A stretch of DNA of 64,000 nucleotides from CAYVTD01 sp964454445. Lineage in GTDB: Bacteria; Bacteroidota; Ignavibacteria; Kapaibacteriales; UBA2268. The position numbers and the translations under genes were made by a program. The notes beneath the pieces were generated by a model. The model ran no database searches, was not told the origin of the DNA, and was given only the letters and a program-made list of their open reading frames with translations. Position 1 is the stretch's first letter; each line of letters begins with the position of its first letter. This document shows, in pieces, positions 17,733 through 26,074 of the stretch. The DNA is taken from positions 62,001-126,000 of the forward strand of contig CAYVTD010000002.1 of assembly GCA_964454445.1 (NCBI GenBank). Reading direction: 5' to 3'.

Positions 17733-18034
17733 TAATCTTTAAGATAATTAATTATTTTTTTAAATGCAACTATAAGTATTTTAATTAAAGGACCATAAAC
17801 AATTTCAAATTTAAGTCCTCCGTAACCATCCGTAGAGCAGTCTTCATGAACAATAATCTCAACTGGAAAATCTGTTTTCTGCATCAAAAAACCATCTAAA
17901 GCCTTTCGTATAAATGTAACATGATTATAGGTAAAACATAATACACTAACCATAGGCATAATCGGCTCTTCCCAATTATGCTTAGTAATTTCTATTTTTT
18001 CTTTTAAAGGTGTATAATTAAGTTCATTTTTCAT
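17732..18034 (-). pseudogene. Glycosyltransferase family 2 remnant with an internal deletion
   Basis: A 100-residue frame that starts as a normal GT2 enzyme: PMVSVLCFTYNHVTFIRKAL at about 27-46, then FPVEIIVHEDCSTDG. Directly after the DCSTDG donor motif, where about 200 residues of catalytic domain are expected, it passes to YGGLKFEIVYGPLIKILIVAF, a basic/hydrophobic tail that looks like a normal GT2 C-terminus. The D-x-D region and acceptor domain are absent, so it should not be an active transferase. The frame is intact and still overlaps the VioA-like start by one base (TAATG), so the deletion kept translational coupling. It could also be an assembly collapse, but nothing at the junction shows that. 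Confidence 0.7.
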
Positions 18035-18308
18035 AAATTAAATCCAAATATTGATAAATTTCGTTTTTCTAAACCAAACTATTTATATGAACTCTTGTTA
18101 TTTAACAAAATACCTCAAGTGATATCAAGAATGACTGAGTACCGAATGCTAATCTATTCAAATTACTTATTTTGAAAATTAAGAATTTACTTTATTCACA
18201 AAAATAATAAATAATACTTAATTATTTTATAGAAATCTTTAAATCTATTATTTGTTGTCTCAAATTAAAAGAATACTTTATCTAATATTTGTATAATCAA
18301 GAGGAACC

Positions 18309-19763
18309 TTAAGTTACCCTATACTTGCTCAAAACAAAGCTTTTCAACGATAGTACCTCGAAAAATAAGGACCTATTAAACAAATATTGTGTAACAACAT
18401 ATATTATTAATGTAGTAAAGCTACCAAGAATTAGCATTAGCAACAAATTTGCAGACTGAATACTAACGATATACCCTAGAACTCCTGCTAAAGCTCCACC
18501 TATAAATATAAATTTTAAATCATTTAGTTGCCTTGCAAGCCCGTAGCCAACGAAAACACGTGTATAATATGAATTAATGTATAAACCTGGAAGCGAAAAT
18601 AATACTATTCCTGCCACCAGATAAATAATCCCAAAACGATACATTACCACTAAGTTAAGTATAGATATCAAGTTAAGAATAAATGACAATCTCATATATA
18701 ATCTACTTTTACCTATTGCTAACAATATTTGTTGATTGATAATGTGGAGAGGGCTCATAATTGCACTTAGGCTCAATAACTGCAACATTGGTATCATCGG
18801 TGCCCATTTTTCAGTTATTATCAATAGCACAAATGGTTTTGCAACAACAATTATTGTAACCGATAATGGTACAGTTACAATCATTAAATGCTGGAGAAAA
18901 TTGCGCATTACATCTTTCAATCTTTCCTTGTCATCTTGTAATTGAGCAAAAATCGGAAAAGCAACTGTCCAAACAGAACCAGCCAAAGGAACAAATGCAG
19001 CAACTGAATATTCGTTTGCCTTGTTGTAATAACCAAGCTGAACAATTGAAAAGATTTTGCCAATAGTCAATGTATAGATATTATTAAAAATTGTTTGAAT
19101 GAAGCTAGATAGAAAAATCCAAGAGCCGAAAGAAAACATATTCTTGAATGCTTCTTTAGAAACCTTAAGTGTAGGCGACCATTTGCTTGTAATCCACAGT
19201 CCAGTGGTGATAAAAAGCCTAAATGATATTTGTTGGATTATTAAGGTCCACACGCCTAATCCGCAAAAAGCCAACGAGATGGCAATGATAGAGGATGTAA
19301 AAACTGAAATAAGTGTAATAATTGTCCTTCGTTTGAAATCTACATTGCGAGTTAATTGGGCAGTTTGTATTATATCGAAGGCATTGATAAAGAGTATCAA
19401 ACCCATTACTCTGGCGTATAGTTCCAAATTAGGTTTATGATAGAATGAAGCGATATAAGGTGCAGAAAGGTATAAAATTATATAGAAAATGCAAGAAATG
19501 GCAAGATTCGTAAAAAAAACAGTATTAGCATCAACATCGCTTACTTCTTTTTTTTGGATGTAAGCCGTTCCCAAGCCACTATCGATAAAAACTTGAGTAA
19601 GAGCAAAAATAACTAGTAAAATGCCAATTATTCCGAAATCTTCTGGTGAGAGCAACCGAGCTAAGATAGTGCTTGTAACGAAATTAAGGGCTAAGACGCC
19701 AAAACTTGAAATAAGATTCCAAGAAATTCCAACAACTGCCTTAGTCTTTAATTGAGTGTTCAT
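18309..19763 (-). CDS. Polysaccharide flippase (Wzx/PST family, MOP superfamily)
   Basis: A 484-residue integral membrane protein with about 12-14 hydrophobic helices. Its opening KAVVGISWNLISSFGVLALNFV and LARLLSPEDFGIIGIL is the classical start of the WzxC-like PST family; LGYYNKANEYSVAAFVPLAGSVWTVAFPIFAQL is another family stretch. It should flip lipid-linked oligosaccharide units across the inner membrane for O-antigen or exopolysaccharide assembly. It is the first complete gene of the leftward glycan cluster, 25 bases beyond the lpxA start, and could be co-transcribed with the lipid A genes. No Wzy polymerase is recognisable nearby, so polymerisation must be encoded elsewhere or the glycan is a single unit. 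The 274 bases between this gene and the remnant are AT-rich with no gene. Confidence 0.9.
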   Translation of the reverse strand: MNTQLKTKAVVGISWNLISSFGVLALNFVTSTILARLLSPEDFGIIGILLVIFALTQVFIDSGLGTAYIQKKEVSDVDANTVFFTNLAISCIFYIILYLSAPYIASFYHKPNLELYARVMGLILFINAFDIIQTAQLTRNVDFKRRTIITLISVFTSSIIAISLAFCGLGVWTLIIQQISFRLFITTGLWITSKWSPTLKVSKEAFKNMFSFGSWIFLSSFIQTIFNNIYTLTIGKIFSIVQLGYYNKANEYSVAAFVPLAGSVWTVAFPIFAQLQDDKERLKDVMRNFLQHLMIVTVPLSVTIIVVAKPFVLLIITEKWAPMIPMLQLLSLSAIMSPLHIINQQILLAIGKSRLYMRLSFILNLISILNLVVMYRFGIIYLVAGIVLFSLPGLYINSYYTRVFVGYGLARQLNDLKFIFIGGALAGVLGYIVSIQSANLLLMLILGSFTTLIIYVVTQYLFNRSLFFEVLSLKSFVLSKYRVT

Positions 19764-19788
19764 AATTGAATAGAGTCAGATATAAAAG

Positions 19789-20568
19789 CTATGTATATAT
19801 TCCTCTGTTGGAGCTTTCAATGAAATCTATGCAGTGTTTTATCTCGGGGCTAATATCGTAATGGGCTTTATAGCTCTTAATACCATCGCTAATGTTCATA
19901 CCAGAGTGTAATATATGTTTGTAGAATTCACCTATTTCCTTTATTTTTTCGTTGCTAAATCCACGTCGGCGAAGTCCGACAATATTGATACCTTCGACTT
20001 TTCCTGGGTCTCGGGCAACAAGGGTATAGGGGGCAATATCTTTAACGACTTTCAAATCAGCTCCGACGTAAGAATGTGCTCCGATTCTGCAAAACTGGTG
20101 TATTTTCACAGCTCCGCCTAACCAAACTTGTTCTTCGATATGGACGTGACCGGCAAGTTGCACAAGATTGCTCATCACGATTTTATTTGAAAGCCGGCAA
20201 TCGTGAGCCACATGACAATAAGCCATTATCAAACAATCGCTGCCAATTTCAGCGCTACCTGTTGCTTTGGTGCCTCTGTTTAAGGTAACAAATTCTCTTA
20301 TTACAGTGTTATCACCAATGATAGCAAGAGTAGGTTCGTTGGCATAGCTTAAATCTTGTGATTCGGTGGATATGGCACTGGAACTAAAAATTTTGCAATT
20401 ATTGCCGATACGAGCGCCGTTTGCCAGAACGACATGAGAGCGAATTTCAGTATTGTTACCGATTTCCACATCATCTTCAATAATTGTGTAGGGACCAACT
20501 TTTACACCTGAACCAATTTTTGCCTTGGTAGAAACAATGGCAGTAGGGTGGATAATATTGTCATTCAT
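19789..20568 (-). CDS. lpxA: UDP-N-acetylglucosamine acyltransferase LpxA
   Basis: First enzyme of lipid A synthesis, transferring a 3-hydroxyacyl chain from acyl carrier protein to UDP-GlcNAc. The 259 residues show the left-handed beta-helix hexapeptide pattern (IHPTAIVSTKAKIGSGVKVGP, then IGNNTEIRSHV). The active-site region MAYCHVAHDCRLSN (about 117-130) carries the catalytic His in the conserved HVAHDC motif, and the C-terminal helical domain starts at VGLRRRGFSNEKIKEI. The ATG overlaps the LpxC/FabZ stop by one base (TAATG), so the genes are translationally coupled in the order seen across Bacteroidota and Chlorobiota. Confidence 0.97.
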   Translation of the reverse strand: MNDNIIHPTAIVSTKAKIGSGVKVGPYTIIEDDVEIGNNTEIRSHVVLANGARIGNNCKIFSSSAISTESQDLSYANEPTLAIIGDNTVIREFVTLNRGTKATGSAEIGSDCLIMAYCHVAHDCRLSNKIVMSNLVQLAGHVHIEEQVWLGGAVKIHQFCRIGAHSYVGADLKVVKDIAPYTLVARDPGKVEGINIVGLRRRGFSNEKIKEIGEFYKHILHSGMNISDGIKSYKAHYDISPEIKHCIDFIESSNRGIYT

Positions 20569-21974
20569 TATTCTTCATCCTCTTTTTTTACAATGGCGGC
20601 TTGCAGTTCAGCTTCAGCAGCCAACTCTCCATCAACAAAGACTTTAGCTTTAAACATCGCAATACCAAATTTTTGAGCTGTCATCACTACTTCAATGATT
20701 AATTGGTCGCCAGGAACAACGACTTTACGAAATTTCGCGTTTTTCACCCCTGAAAAAAGCACCCAGATCTTTTTGTAATCTTCGACTTTGTGCAACAACA
20801 TTATGCCACCGGTTTGTGCCATTGCCTCGAGTATAAGCACTCCAGGCATTACGGGCTTCGAGGGGAAATGCCCTTGAAAATATGGCTCATTAAAAGTAAC
20901 ATTTTTAACACTGGTAACTGTTTGGTGTTCCAAATCGATATCCATTACCTTATCAATCATCAAAAATGGATAGCGATGAGGCATAAACTCCATCAAAGTG
21001 TTAATGTCGAAAATCGGCCTGCCTTTTATCTTTTTATATTGGTTTAAGGGTTTCTTTTTTAAATACTGACTTCTGATGATTTTTGCAAATTCAAAATTGC
21101 TTGCATGTCCTGGACGAGCTGCAAGTATTTGTGCTTTCAATGGCACCCCGACAAGAGCGAGATCTCCTATCATATCAAGTAACTTATGTCTAGCTGGTTC
21201 ATTTTTAAATCGTAGTTCAGAATTATTTAAATATCCATTGTCTCCAATGATAAGCTCCGTTTTAAGGTTGAGCTGCTTTTGGATGCTTTCCAACTCGCTT
21301 TTGCTGAGATCTTTGTCGATAATGACAAGGGCGTTGTCAATTTGTCCTCCTTTGATAAGGCCTTGAGAAATAAGTTGCTGTACCTCCGACATAAAACAGA
21401 AAGTGCGGGCTGGAGCAAACTCGTTGACAAATTCCGATTGCAGATTAAACAAACCTGTATGCTGACTGCCAAGTGCCGGGTTGAAATAATCTATCATAAC
21501 AGTGATTCGGAAGTCATTGGTAGGGAGGGCTACTATATCAACTTTTTTATCTTCGTTTTTAAAGTATATAGTTTCATCGACTTCGAAATATTCTCTTTCA
21601 GCATCTTGTTCTTCTATACCGGCAGCAACAAGTGCCTCGACATAATGCAGCGAACTGCCGTCAATGACAGGTGGCTCCTTACCGCTAAGTTCAATTCGGC
21701 TGTTGTCAATTTGCAAGCCTGCAAGGGCAGCAAGCACATGCTCGACAGTATGAATTCTAACTCCATTATTTTCGATTGTGGTGCCTCTCGATAAATCGAC
21801 GACATAATCAACCAAGGCAGGAACTTCAATATTGGAATCTATATCTTTTCGCACGAACTTATAGCCGTAGTTTTCAGGAGCTGGCAGGAAAGTAATAGTA
21901 GTATGTTCACCAGTATGGAGTCCAGTCCCTGAAACACTTGCCGGTTGTTTCAAGGTTCTTTGTTTATCAGCCAT
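20568..21974 (-). CDS. lpxC/fabZ: Bifunctional UDP-3-O-acyl-N-acetylglucosamine deacetylase / 3-hydroxyacyl-ACP dehydratase
   Basis: A 468-residue fusion of LpxC (about 1-310), the committed zinc deacetylase of lipid A synthesis, with FabZ (about 325-465), the dehydratase of fatty-acid elongation. LpxC metal and catalytic stretches are visible: HTVEHVLAAL (75-84, zinc His), FVNEFAPARTFCF, and HKLLDMIGDLAL (about 258-269, His and Asp). FabZ has MPHRYPFLMIDKV with its active His at about 331 and FPSKPVMPGVLILEAMAQTGG with its active Glu at about 383. Both activities draw on the same hydroxyacyl-ACP pool, which explains the fusion; it is the norm in Bacteroidota/Chlorobiota. ATG at 21974, divergent from the cohesin/dockerin-like gene. 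The CAAAGTTA word at 22018-22025 could be a -7 promoter element on this strand. Confidence 0.97.
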   Translation of the reverse strand: MADKQRTLKQPASVSGTGLHTGEHTTITFLPAPENYGYKFVRKDIDSNIEVPALVDYVVDLSRGTTIENNGVRIHTVEHVLAALAGLQIDNSRIELSGKEPPVIDGSSLHYVEALVAAGIEEQDAEREYFEVDETIYFKNEDKKVDIVALPTNDFRITVMIDYFNPALGSQHTGLFNLQSEFVNEFAPARTFCFMSEVQQLISQGLIKGGQIDNALVIIDKDLSKSELESIQKQLNLKTELIIGDNGYLNNSELRFKNEPARHKLLDMIGDLALVGVPLKAQILAARPGHASNFEFAKIIRSQYLKKKPLNQYKKIKGRPIFDINTLMEFMPHRYPFLMIDKVMDIDLEHQTVTSVKNVTFNEPYFQGHFPSKPVMPGVLILEAMAQTGGIMLLHKVEDYKKIWVLFSGVKNAKFRKVVVPGDQLIIEVVMTAQKFGIAMFKAKVFVDGELAAEAELQAAIVKKEDEE

Positions 21975-22088
21975 AATTATAATATTAAAATTTCACAACA
22001 CAATTTATTATAAACTTCAAAGTTACGAAATTATATGTTTTCAATAAAAAACTTTTTTCAAACCTGTTAATCTCAATACAAATCTATT

Positions 22089-22104
22089 TTGGCACGTGCA
22101 TTGA
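22089..22104 (+). promoter_or_regulatory. Sigma-54-like promoter candidate before the dockerin-like gene
   Basis: The sequence TTGGCACG (22089-22096), four bases, then TTGA (22101-22104) fits the -24/-12 consensus TTGGCACG-N4-TTGC except that the final C is A. It would start transcription near 22115, about 70 bases before the ATG at 22187. A similar element precedes the first flagellin. The fit is by eye, and it is not known whether this genome encodes RpoN. Confidence 0.4.
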
Positions 22105-22186
22105 TAGTTATGTATTTATTTAATAAAATGATAGATAATAAGATTGATTGATAAGACTATATTTTAATAAAATAAATGGCAGAAAA

Positions 22187-23632
22187 ATGAGAATATACAT
22201 ACGTTTTGCTTTGATTGCAATGTTTTTGGTTTGGCTTACGCCCTTAAAAGCACAGAAGCTCTTAATGAAAAGATCAGATGTGGACTCGTCTCGCTCTGGT
22301 TTTGTTACTGCGACATTTATTTTCGGGATAGATATTGTAACTGAAGGGCTTGACAGTGCTACAATGGTATCTTTTGAACTTGTTTTTACAAATATCGATC
22401 ATATATATTATTCTGATTACTCAATATTGAATTTTGGAGATAGCTCTCGAGCTCTAGTTCAAGCCAAAATAAACCCTTCGTCTCGGACAGGCTCAGTAAA
22501 TGCAACAGTCTTTTCTGGAGATACTATCGGCTCTCGAGGTTATGATAACCCGGAGGTAATCCATTTGGAGTTTGTTGTTTCTCAGGCGGCACCGCACGGT
22601 ATTCCCGTTACATTTTCTTTCAACAATGCTAATGCTGTGGCAACAATGCCTGACGGAACTGGTGCAATAGTTCCACTTGAAAGCGAAGCCACAGTTTATA
22701 CGGTAAATTCTTACGTAACTGTCTGGCCCGGAGATGCAAACAACGACAGGAAGGTCAATGTTTTAGATTATAATAGTATTGCATTATTTTTTCAATCTGA
22801 TTCAGCCAGAAAATCCTGGAGAAGTTTTAAAAGGAAAAATGCAAGTACTAAGTGGATACCACAGAGAGTGTTATCATGGGACAATGATTCGGCAGCTTAT
22901 GCAGATTGCGATGGTAATGGAGAAATAACTGTTGATGATCTTGCTGTTGTACGTCTTAACATCGACAGTACACATTATGGCAAAATCAATAAAGATAGTG
23001 AAATACTGGGCAAAGATATCTTTCCGATTGTCGAATATTCGCCAAATTCTGTTAGAATACCGATTCGAGTGGCTAAAACAGAAAAATATGTAGCGGTAAC
23101 CGGTAGTGTAACATTAAATAATGAAGAAAAAGAAGCATTCCTCGGTATCGAATCAGGCGATATTTTTGTTGGAGATGGTGCAATAGTCTTTTCACGAAAA
23201 GATGTTTCTTATGTAGATTTCTTTGTAAGCTCATCAGACAATAATTTTGGAGGTGATGAAGGAATAATTGCATATTTAGTTTTTAAAGAGGGTTTTCCGG
23301 CAAGGAACATTGAACCAGAGACTTTAAAAGGAATGTCTCCAAATGGATATTTCTTCCCAATTAGTTCTGTTACTGATGTGAAAGAGGAACAACAAAAACA
23401 ATGGGATATCGATTTGTTTTATTCTAACAATAAGGTGTTTGCAGATATTAAAGAATCAATTAATAATGCAAAGCTAAGTATGTACAACGCTACCGGGGGG
23501 ATAATTACGCAAAATATTGTAAAGGAAGGAATAAATGAGATATATATTGAAAATATGGCTGCTGGCGCATATTTTGTTGTTATCGAGAATGGTTTAAAGT
23601 ACTCTGTTTTTCCATTGTTGATAACAAAATAA
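22187..23632 (+). CDS. Secreted cohesin/dockerin-like protein with T9SS sorting domain
   Basis: Counting from the ATG at 22187 (an upstream in-frame TTG at 22148 would add 13 residues ahead of a normal signal peptide), the protein has 481 residues. A signal peptide covers 1-22. A beta-rich, cohesin-like domain spans about 30-170. Two calcium-loop, dockerin type I-like motifs follow: GDANNDRKVNVLDY at 182-195 and DCDGNGEITVDDL at 240-252, separated by an unusually long insert of about 45 residues (RKSWRSFKRK...). A second beta-rich cohesin-like domain spans about 285-385. The last 75 residues (ISNNAK-like strand, SMYNATGGI, AAGAYFVVIE) match a T9SS C-terminal domain. It is probably a surface or matrix protein; ligand unknown. 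Confidence 0.8.
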   Translation: MRIYIRFALIAMFLVWLTPLKAQKLLMKRSDVDSSRSGFVTATFIFGIDIVTEGLDSATMVSFELVFTNIDHIYYSDYSILNFGDSSRALVQAKINPSSRTGSVNATVFSGDTIGSRGYDNPEVIHLEFVVSQAAPHGIPVTFSFNNANAVATMPDGTGAIVPLESEATVYTVNSYVTVWPGDANNDRKVNVLDYNSIALFFQSDSARKSWRSFKRKNASTKWIPQRVLSWDNDSAAYADCDGNGEITVDDLAVVRLNIDSTHYGKINKDSEILGKDIFPIVEYSPNSVRIPIRVAKTEKYVAVTGSVTLNNEEKEAFLGIESGDIFVGDGAIVFSRKDVSYVDFFVSSSDNNFGGDEGIIAYLVFKEGFPARNIEPETLKGMSPNGYFFPISSVTDVKEEQQKQWDIDLFYSNNKVFADIKESINNAKLSMYNATGGIITQNIVKEGINEIYIENMAAGAYFVVIENGLKYSVFPLLITK

Positions 23633-23824
23633 GCAAAAAAACTGAATGAAAAAATTAATAAAATGATTAATGGTTATAATTATGCACCAAAGAACTCTGA
23701 TTTTAATAGATTTAATTAACATTGTATTAAAAAAGTATAAATATATTGAGCTAAAATGAAATTTCTATAAAAAGAAATAATTAATTGAGATAATTACACA
23801 TTAAAAAAGACAAAATTGAAATTC

Positions 23825-23840
23825 TGGCACATTAGTTGTT
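23825..23840 (+). promoter_or_regulatory. Sigma-54-like promoter candidate before the flagellins
   Basis: TGGCAC (23825-23830), five bases, then TTGTT (23836-23840) matches the -24/-12 spacing of sigma-54 promoters (TGGCAC-N5-TTGCW) with one mismatch, T for the conserved C. Predicted start near 23852, giving a leader of about 130 bases before the flagellin ATG. Flagellins are sigma-54 or sigma-28 dependent in many bacteria; no sigma-28 pattern (TAAA-N15-GCCGATAA) is evident here. The rest of the 348-base gap 23633-23980 is AT-rich without a gene. Confidence 0.4.
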
Positions 23841-23967
23841 GGAATATTGTAAAGCAAAAAGGTAAATTTAATTACTTATTTAGCTAAATATTTGAAATAC
23901 AATTACTTGAATTGCTTTCAAATATAAAAATTCAGGAAGAACATAAAAACATATTGTTTTACACCAC

Positions 23968-23977
23968 AAGGAGGTGA
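23968..23977 (+). promoter_or_regulatory. Perfect Shine-Dalgarno site of flagellin 1
   Basis: AAGGAGGTGA is fully complementary to the 16S rRNA 3' end (TCACCTCCTT) and stands three bases before the ATG at 23981. Most other genes here have weak or no Shine-Dalgarno sites, as is usual for Bacteroidota, so this marks a gene built for very high translation. Confidence 0.85.
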
Positions 23978-23980
23978 CTA

Positions 23981-24916
23981 ATGCCATTTGCTATTGGCGG
24001 AAATGCCCGAATACGGACAAACACACCGGCTGAAAATGCATATAATGCATTGGACGAGTCCAACCGCAGTATATCGCTAAGACAATTACGCCTGTCCACA
24101 GGTAAGCGAATCAACAATGCTGGCGACGATGTTGCCGGTTATATAACTTCACGGTCTTTATTTGCTCGCAATAGTGCTTTGAAATCTGCACTTCTTGCAG
24201 TGGGAGATGCGAGCAACCTGACTAATATATTAATGGATTCGCTTTCAAATATCAACGATTTGCTGATAAAAATCAAGGATTCAACATCGCAAGCTGCATC
24301 TGGTGCAATGGGCACTGACGAAAGAGTTGCTCTTTCTAAAGCAGCTTATCGTATGGCTCAACAGATACAAACAGTTGCTGATTCAACAGTTTTTGGTGGG
24401 CAGCAACTCTTAGACGGACATTATTATGCTGATTTTTTCATTGGCACTAATGCTGTCCACAATCTGTTAACACTTACCATCGATATGACAACAGACAATC
24501 CTGATTATAACGTTAAGAGTCTTGATTTTAACGTGAATGCGATGATGATAAATCATTTTGCTGGCATTACAGGACTTGATATGCATGCTTTTGACAATGT
24601 ATCAGCAACGGATCTGGGAATATTTAATCCTCTAGTGCTTGGAACTACCTTGCAGAGTATTTCAAATGCCATAGATAATGTCAACAAGGTCGCTTCTTAT
24701 CTTGGGGGTATATCCAATCGGTTAACTTCTCAGGAAGATTTATTAAAAGGACAGATAGTTAATTACAATGCTGCCATTTCACGAATTGAAGATGCCGATA
24801 TTGCCAAGGAACAACTCGAATTGGTCAAGTCGCAGTTCTTGCAACAAGCATCTCTGGTTTCTTTAGCTCAAGCAAATGCTAATCCACAATCATTCTTGCG
24901 TCTAATTAGTGGATAA
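23981..24916 (+). CDS. Flagellin, copy 1
   Basis: The filament subunit of the bacterial flagellum, exported by the flagellar type III system without a signal peptide. At 311 residues it is a short flagellin with conserved ends and little variable centre. The N-domain (about 25-150) contains LRLSTGKRINNAGDDVAGYITSR and ADSTVFGGQQLLDG. The C-domain (about 225-311) contains ISNRLTSQEDLL and ISRIEDADIAKEQLELVKSQFLQQASLVSLAQANANPQSFLRLI, the classical coiled D0/D1 end. It opens with MPFAIGGNARIRTNTPAENAYNAL, shared with copy 2. It precedes copy 2 by 54 bases on the same strand. No other flagellar gene lies in the window. Confidence 0.95.
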   Translation: MPFAIGGNARIRTNTPAENAYNALDESNRSISLRQLRLSTGKRINNAGDDVAGYITSRSLFARNSALKSALLAVGDASNLTNILMDSLSNINDLLIKIKDSTSQAASGAMGTDERVALSKAAYRMAQQIQTVADSTVFGGQQLLDGHYYADFFIGTNAVHNLLTLTIDMTTDNPDYNVKSLDFNVNAMMINHFAGITGLDMHAFDNVSATDLGIFNPLVLGTTLQSISNAIDNVNKVASYLGGISNRLTSQEDLLKGQIVNYNAAISRIEDADIAKEQLELVKSQFLQQASLVSLAQANANPQSFLRLISG

Positions 24917-24970
24917 GCATTAAATAAAACAAGCAATTATTTTGTATAATATTTTAATTACAGGTGTACC

Positions 24971-25909
24971 ATGCCATTTGCATCAGGTGATAATGCAAGA
25001 ATAAGGACTAATACTCCGTCTGAAAATGCTTACAATGCTCTCGGTAAGTCTAATATGAGTATCTCAAAAAGCCAGTTAAAGTTATCCACAGGTAAACGAA
25101 TTAACAATGCCTCGGACGATGTGGCTGGTTATATTACTTCGCGTGCTATTCAAGCAAGAAATGGGGCTCTAAAATCTGCCTTGCTTACTATCGGTGATGC
25201 TCTCAATGTTACTAATATTATTCAAGACTCGTTGGATAACATCGATAGTCTCATTCGTTTAATAAAAGACTCTACCGCACAGGCAGCATCCGGAGCGCTC
25301 GGAACAGACGAAAGGGTTGCCCTTGCTAAAGCTGCTTTCAGAATGGCTGAGCAAATACAAACTGTCGTTGATTCATCTGTTTTTGGCGGTTATCAACTTA
25401 TTGGTAGCGATTATAAAACCAATTTCTTTGTTGGTATCGATAATCATAATAGCCTGCTGACAATTAGCATCGATATGACTGATGATAACCTTGATTACAA
25501 TGTTGATAGCCAAGCTTTCAATCCCAACAGTCTAGGTGGAGTTAATATTTTTGCCGGTGTAACAAATCTTAATCTTGAAGATTTCAATGCTGTTACTAAG
25601 GAAAATCTAGGCATATTCTCTGCAGAAAACCTCGGGACGACAATTTCTAGTCTTGCAGAGGCATTGAACAATGTAAACAAAGTTGCGGCTTATGTTGGTG
25701 GTATTGCCAACAGATTGTTTTCGCAAGAATCACTACTAAAAGAGCAAATAGTAAATTATAATGCGGCAAACTCGAGAATCGAGGATACCGATGTTGCAAA
25801 AGAACAACTTGAGCTTGTTAAAGCGCAGTTTTTGCAGCAAGCATCGCTAACATCACTTTCGCAATCTAACCAGAACCCTAATGCCTTTTTGCAATTAATC
25901 AGGTCATAA
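24971..25909 (+). CDS. Flagellin, copy 2
   Basis: A 312-residue paralogue of copy 1, nearly collinear, with LKLSTGKRINNASDDVAGYITSR in the N-domain and NSRIEDTDVAKEQLELVKAQFLQQASLTSLSQSNQNPNAFLQLI in the C-domain. Differences concentrate in the centre (about 150-225), the surface-exposed part of the filament. An AGGTG site stands five bases before the ATG; it is much weaker than the perfect site of copy 1, so copy 2 may be the minor flagellin or be read from the same transcript. No promoter is clear in the 54-base gap. Confidence 0.95.
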   Translation: MPFASGDNARIRTNTPSENAYNALGKSNMSISKSQLKLSTGKRINNASDDVAGYITSRAIQARNGALKSALLTIGDALNVTNIIQDSLDNIDSLIRLIKDSTAQAASGALGTDERVALAKAAFRMAEQIQTVVDSSVFGGYQLIGSDYKTNFFVGIDNHNSLLTISIDMTDDNLDYNVDSQAFNPNSLGGVNIFAGVTNLNLEDFNAVTKENLGIFSAENLGTTISSLAEALNNVNKVAAYVGGIANRLFSQESLLKEQIVNYNAANSRIEDTDVAKEQLELVKAQFLQQASLTSLSQSNQNPNAFLQLIRS

Positions 25910-25911
25910 GG

Positions 25912-25939
25912 AAAAATTAATATGTTATTCTTAATTTTT
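25912..25939 (+). terminator. AT-only hairpin after the flagellins
   Basis: AAAAATTAA (25912-25920) and TTAATTTTT (25931-25939) form a perfect 9-bp stem around a 10-base loop, directly after the flagellin 2 stop. It lacks G/C pairs, so termination strength is doubtful. Nothing else is seen up to the next stop codon at 26075. Confidence 0.35.
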
Positions 25940-26074
25940 AATAAATACTATTTCCTGGCGATATTTGTGAATATTCACCAGACGAGATAGACGGTGGACA
26001 GAAGTAAACAAAGATGAAAACAGTTTTTTAAATAGATGTCGATATTAATTATTACTTCAGTAAAGAATTAGTTA

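Noticed and set aside
22148..22186. TTG start for the dockerin-like protein
   Set aside because: It would place 13 polar residues ahead of a standard signal peptide; the ATG at 22187 is better.
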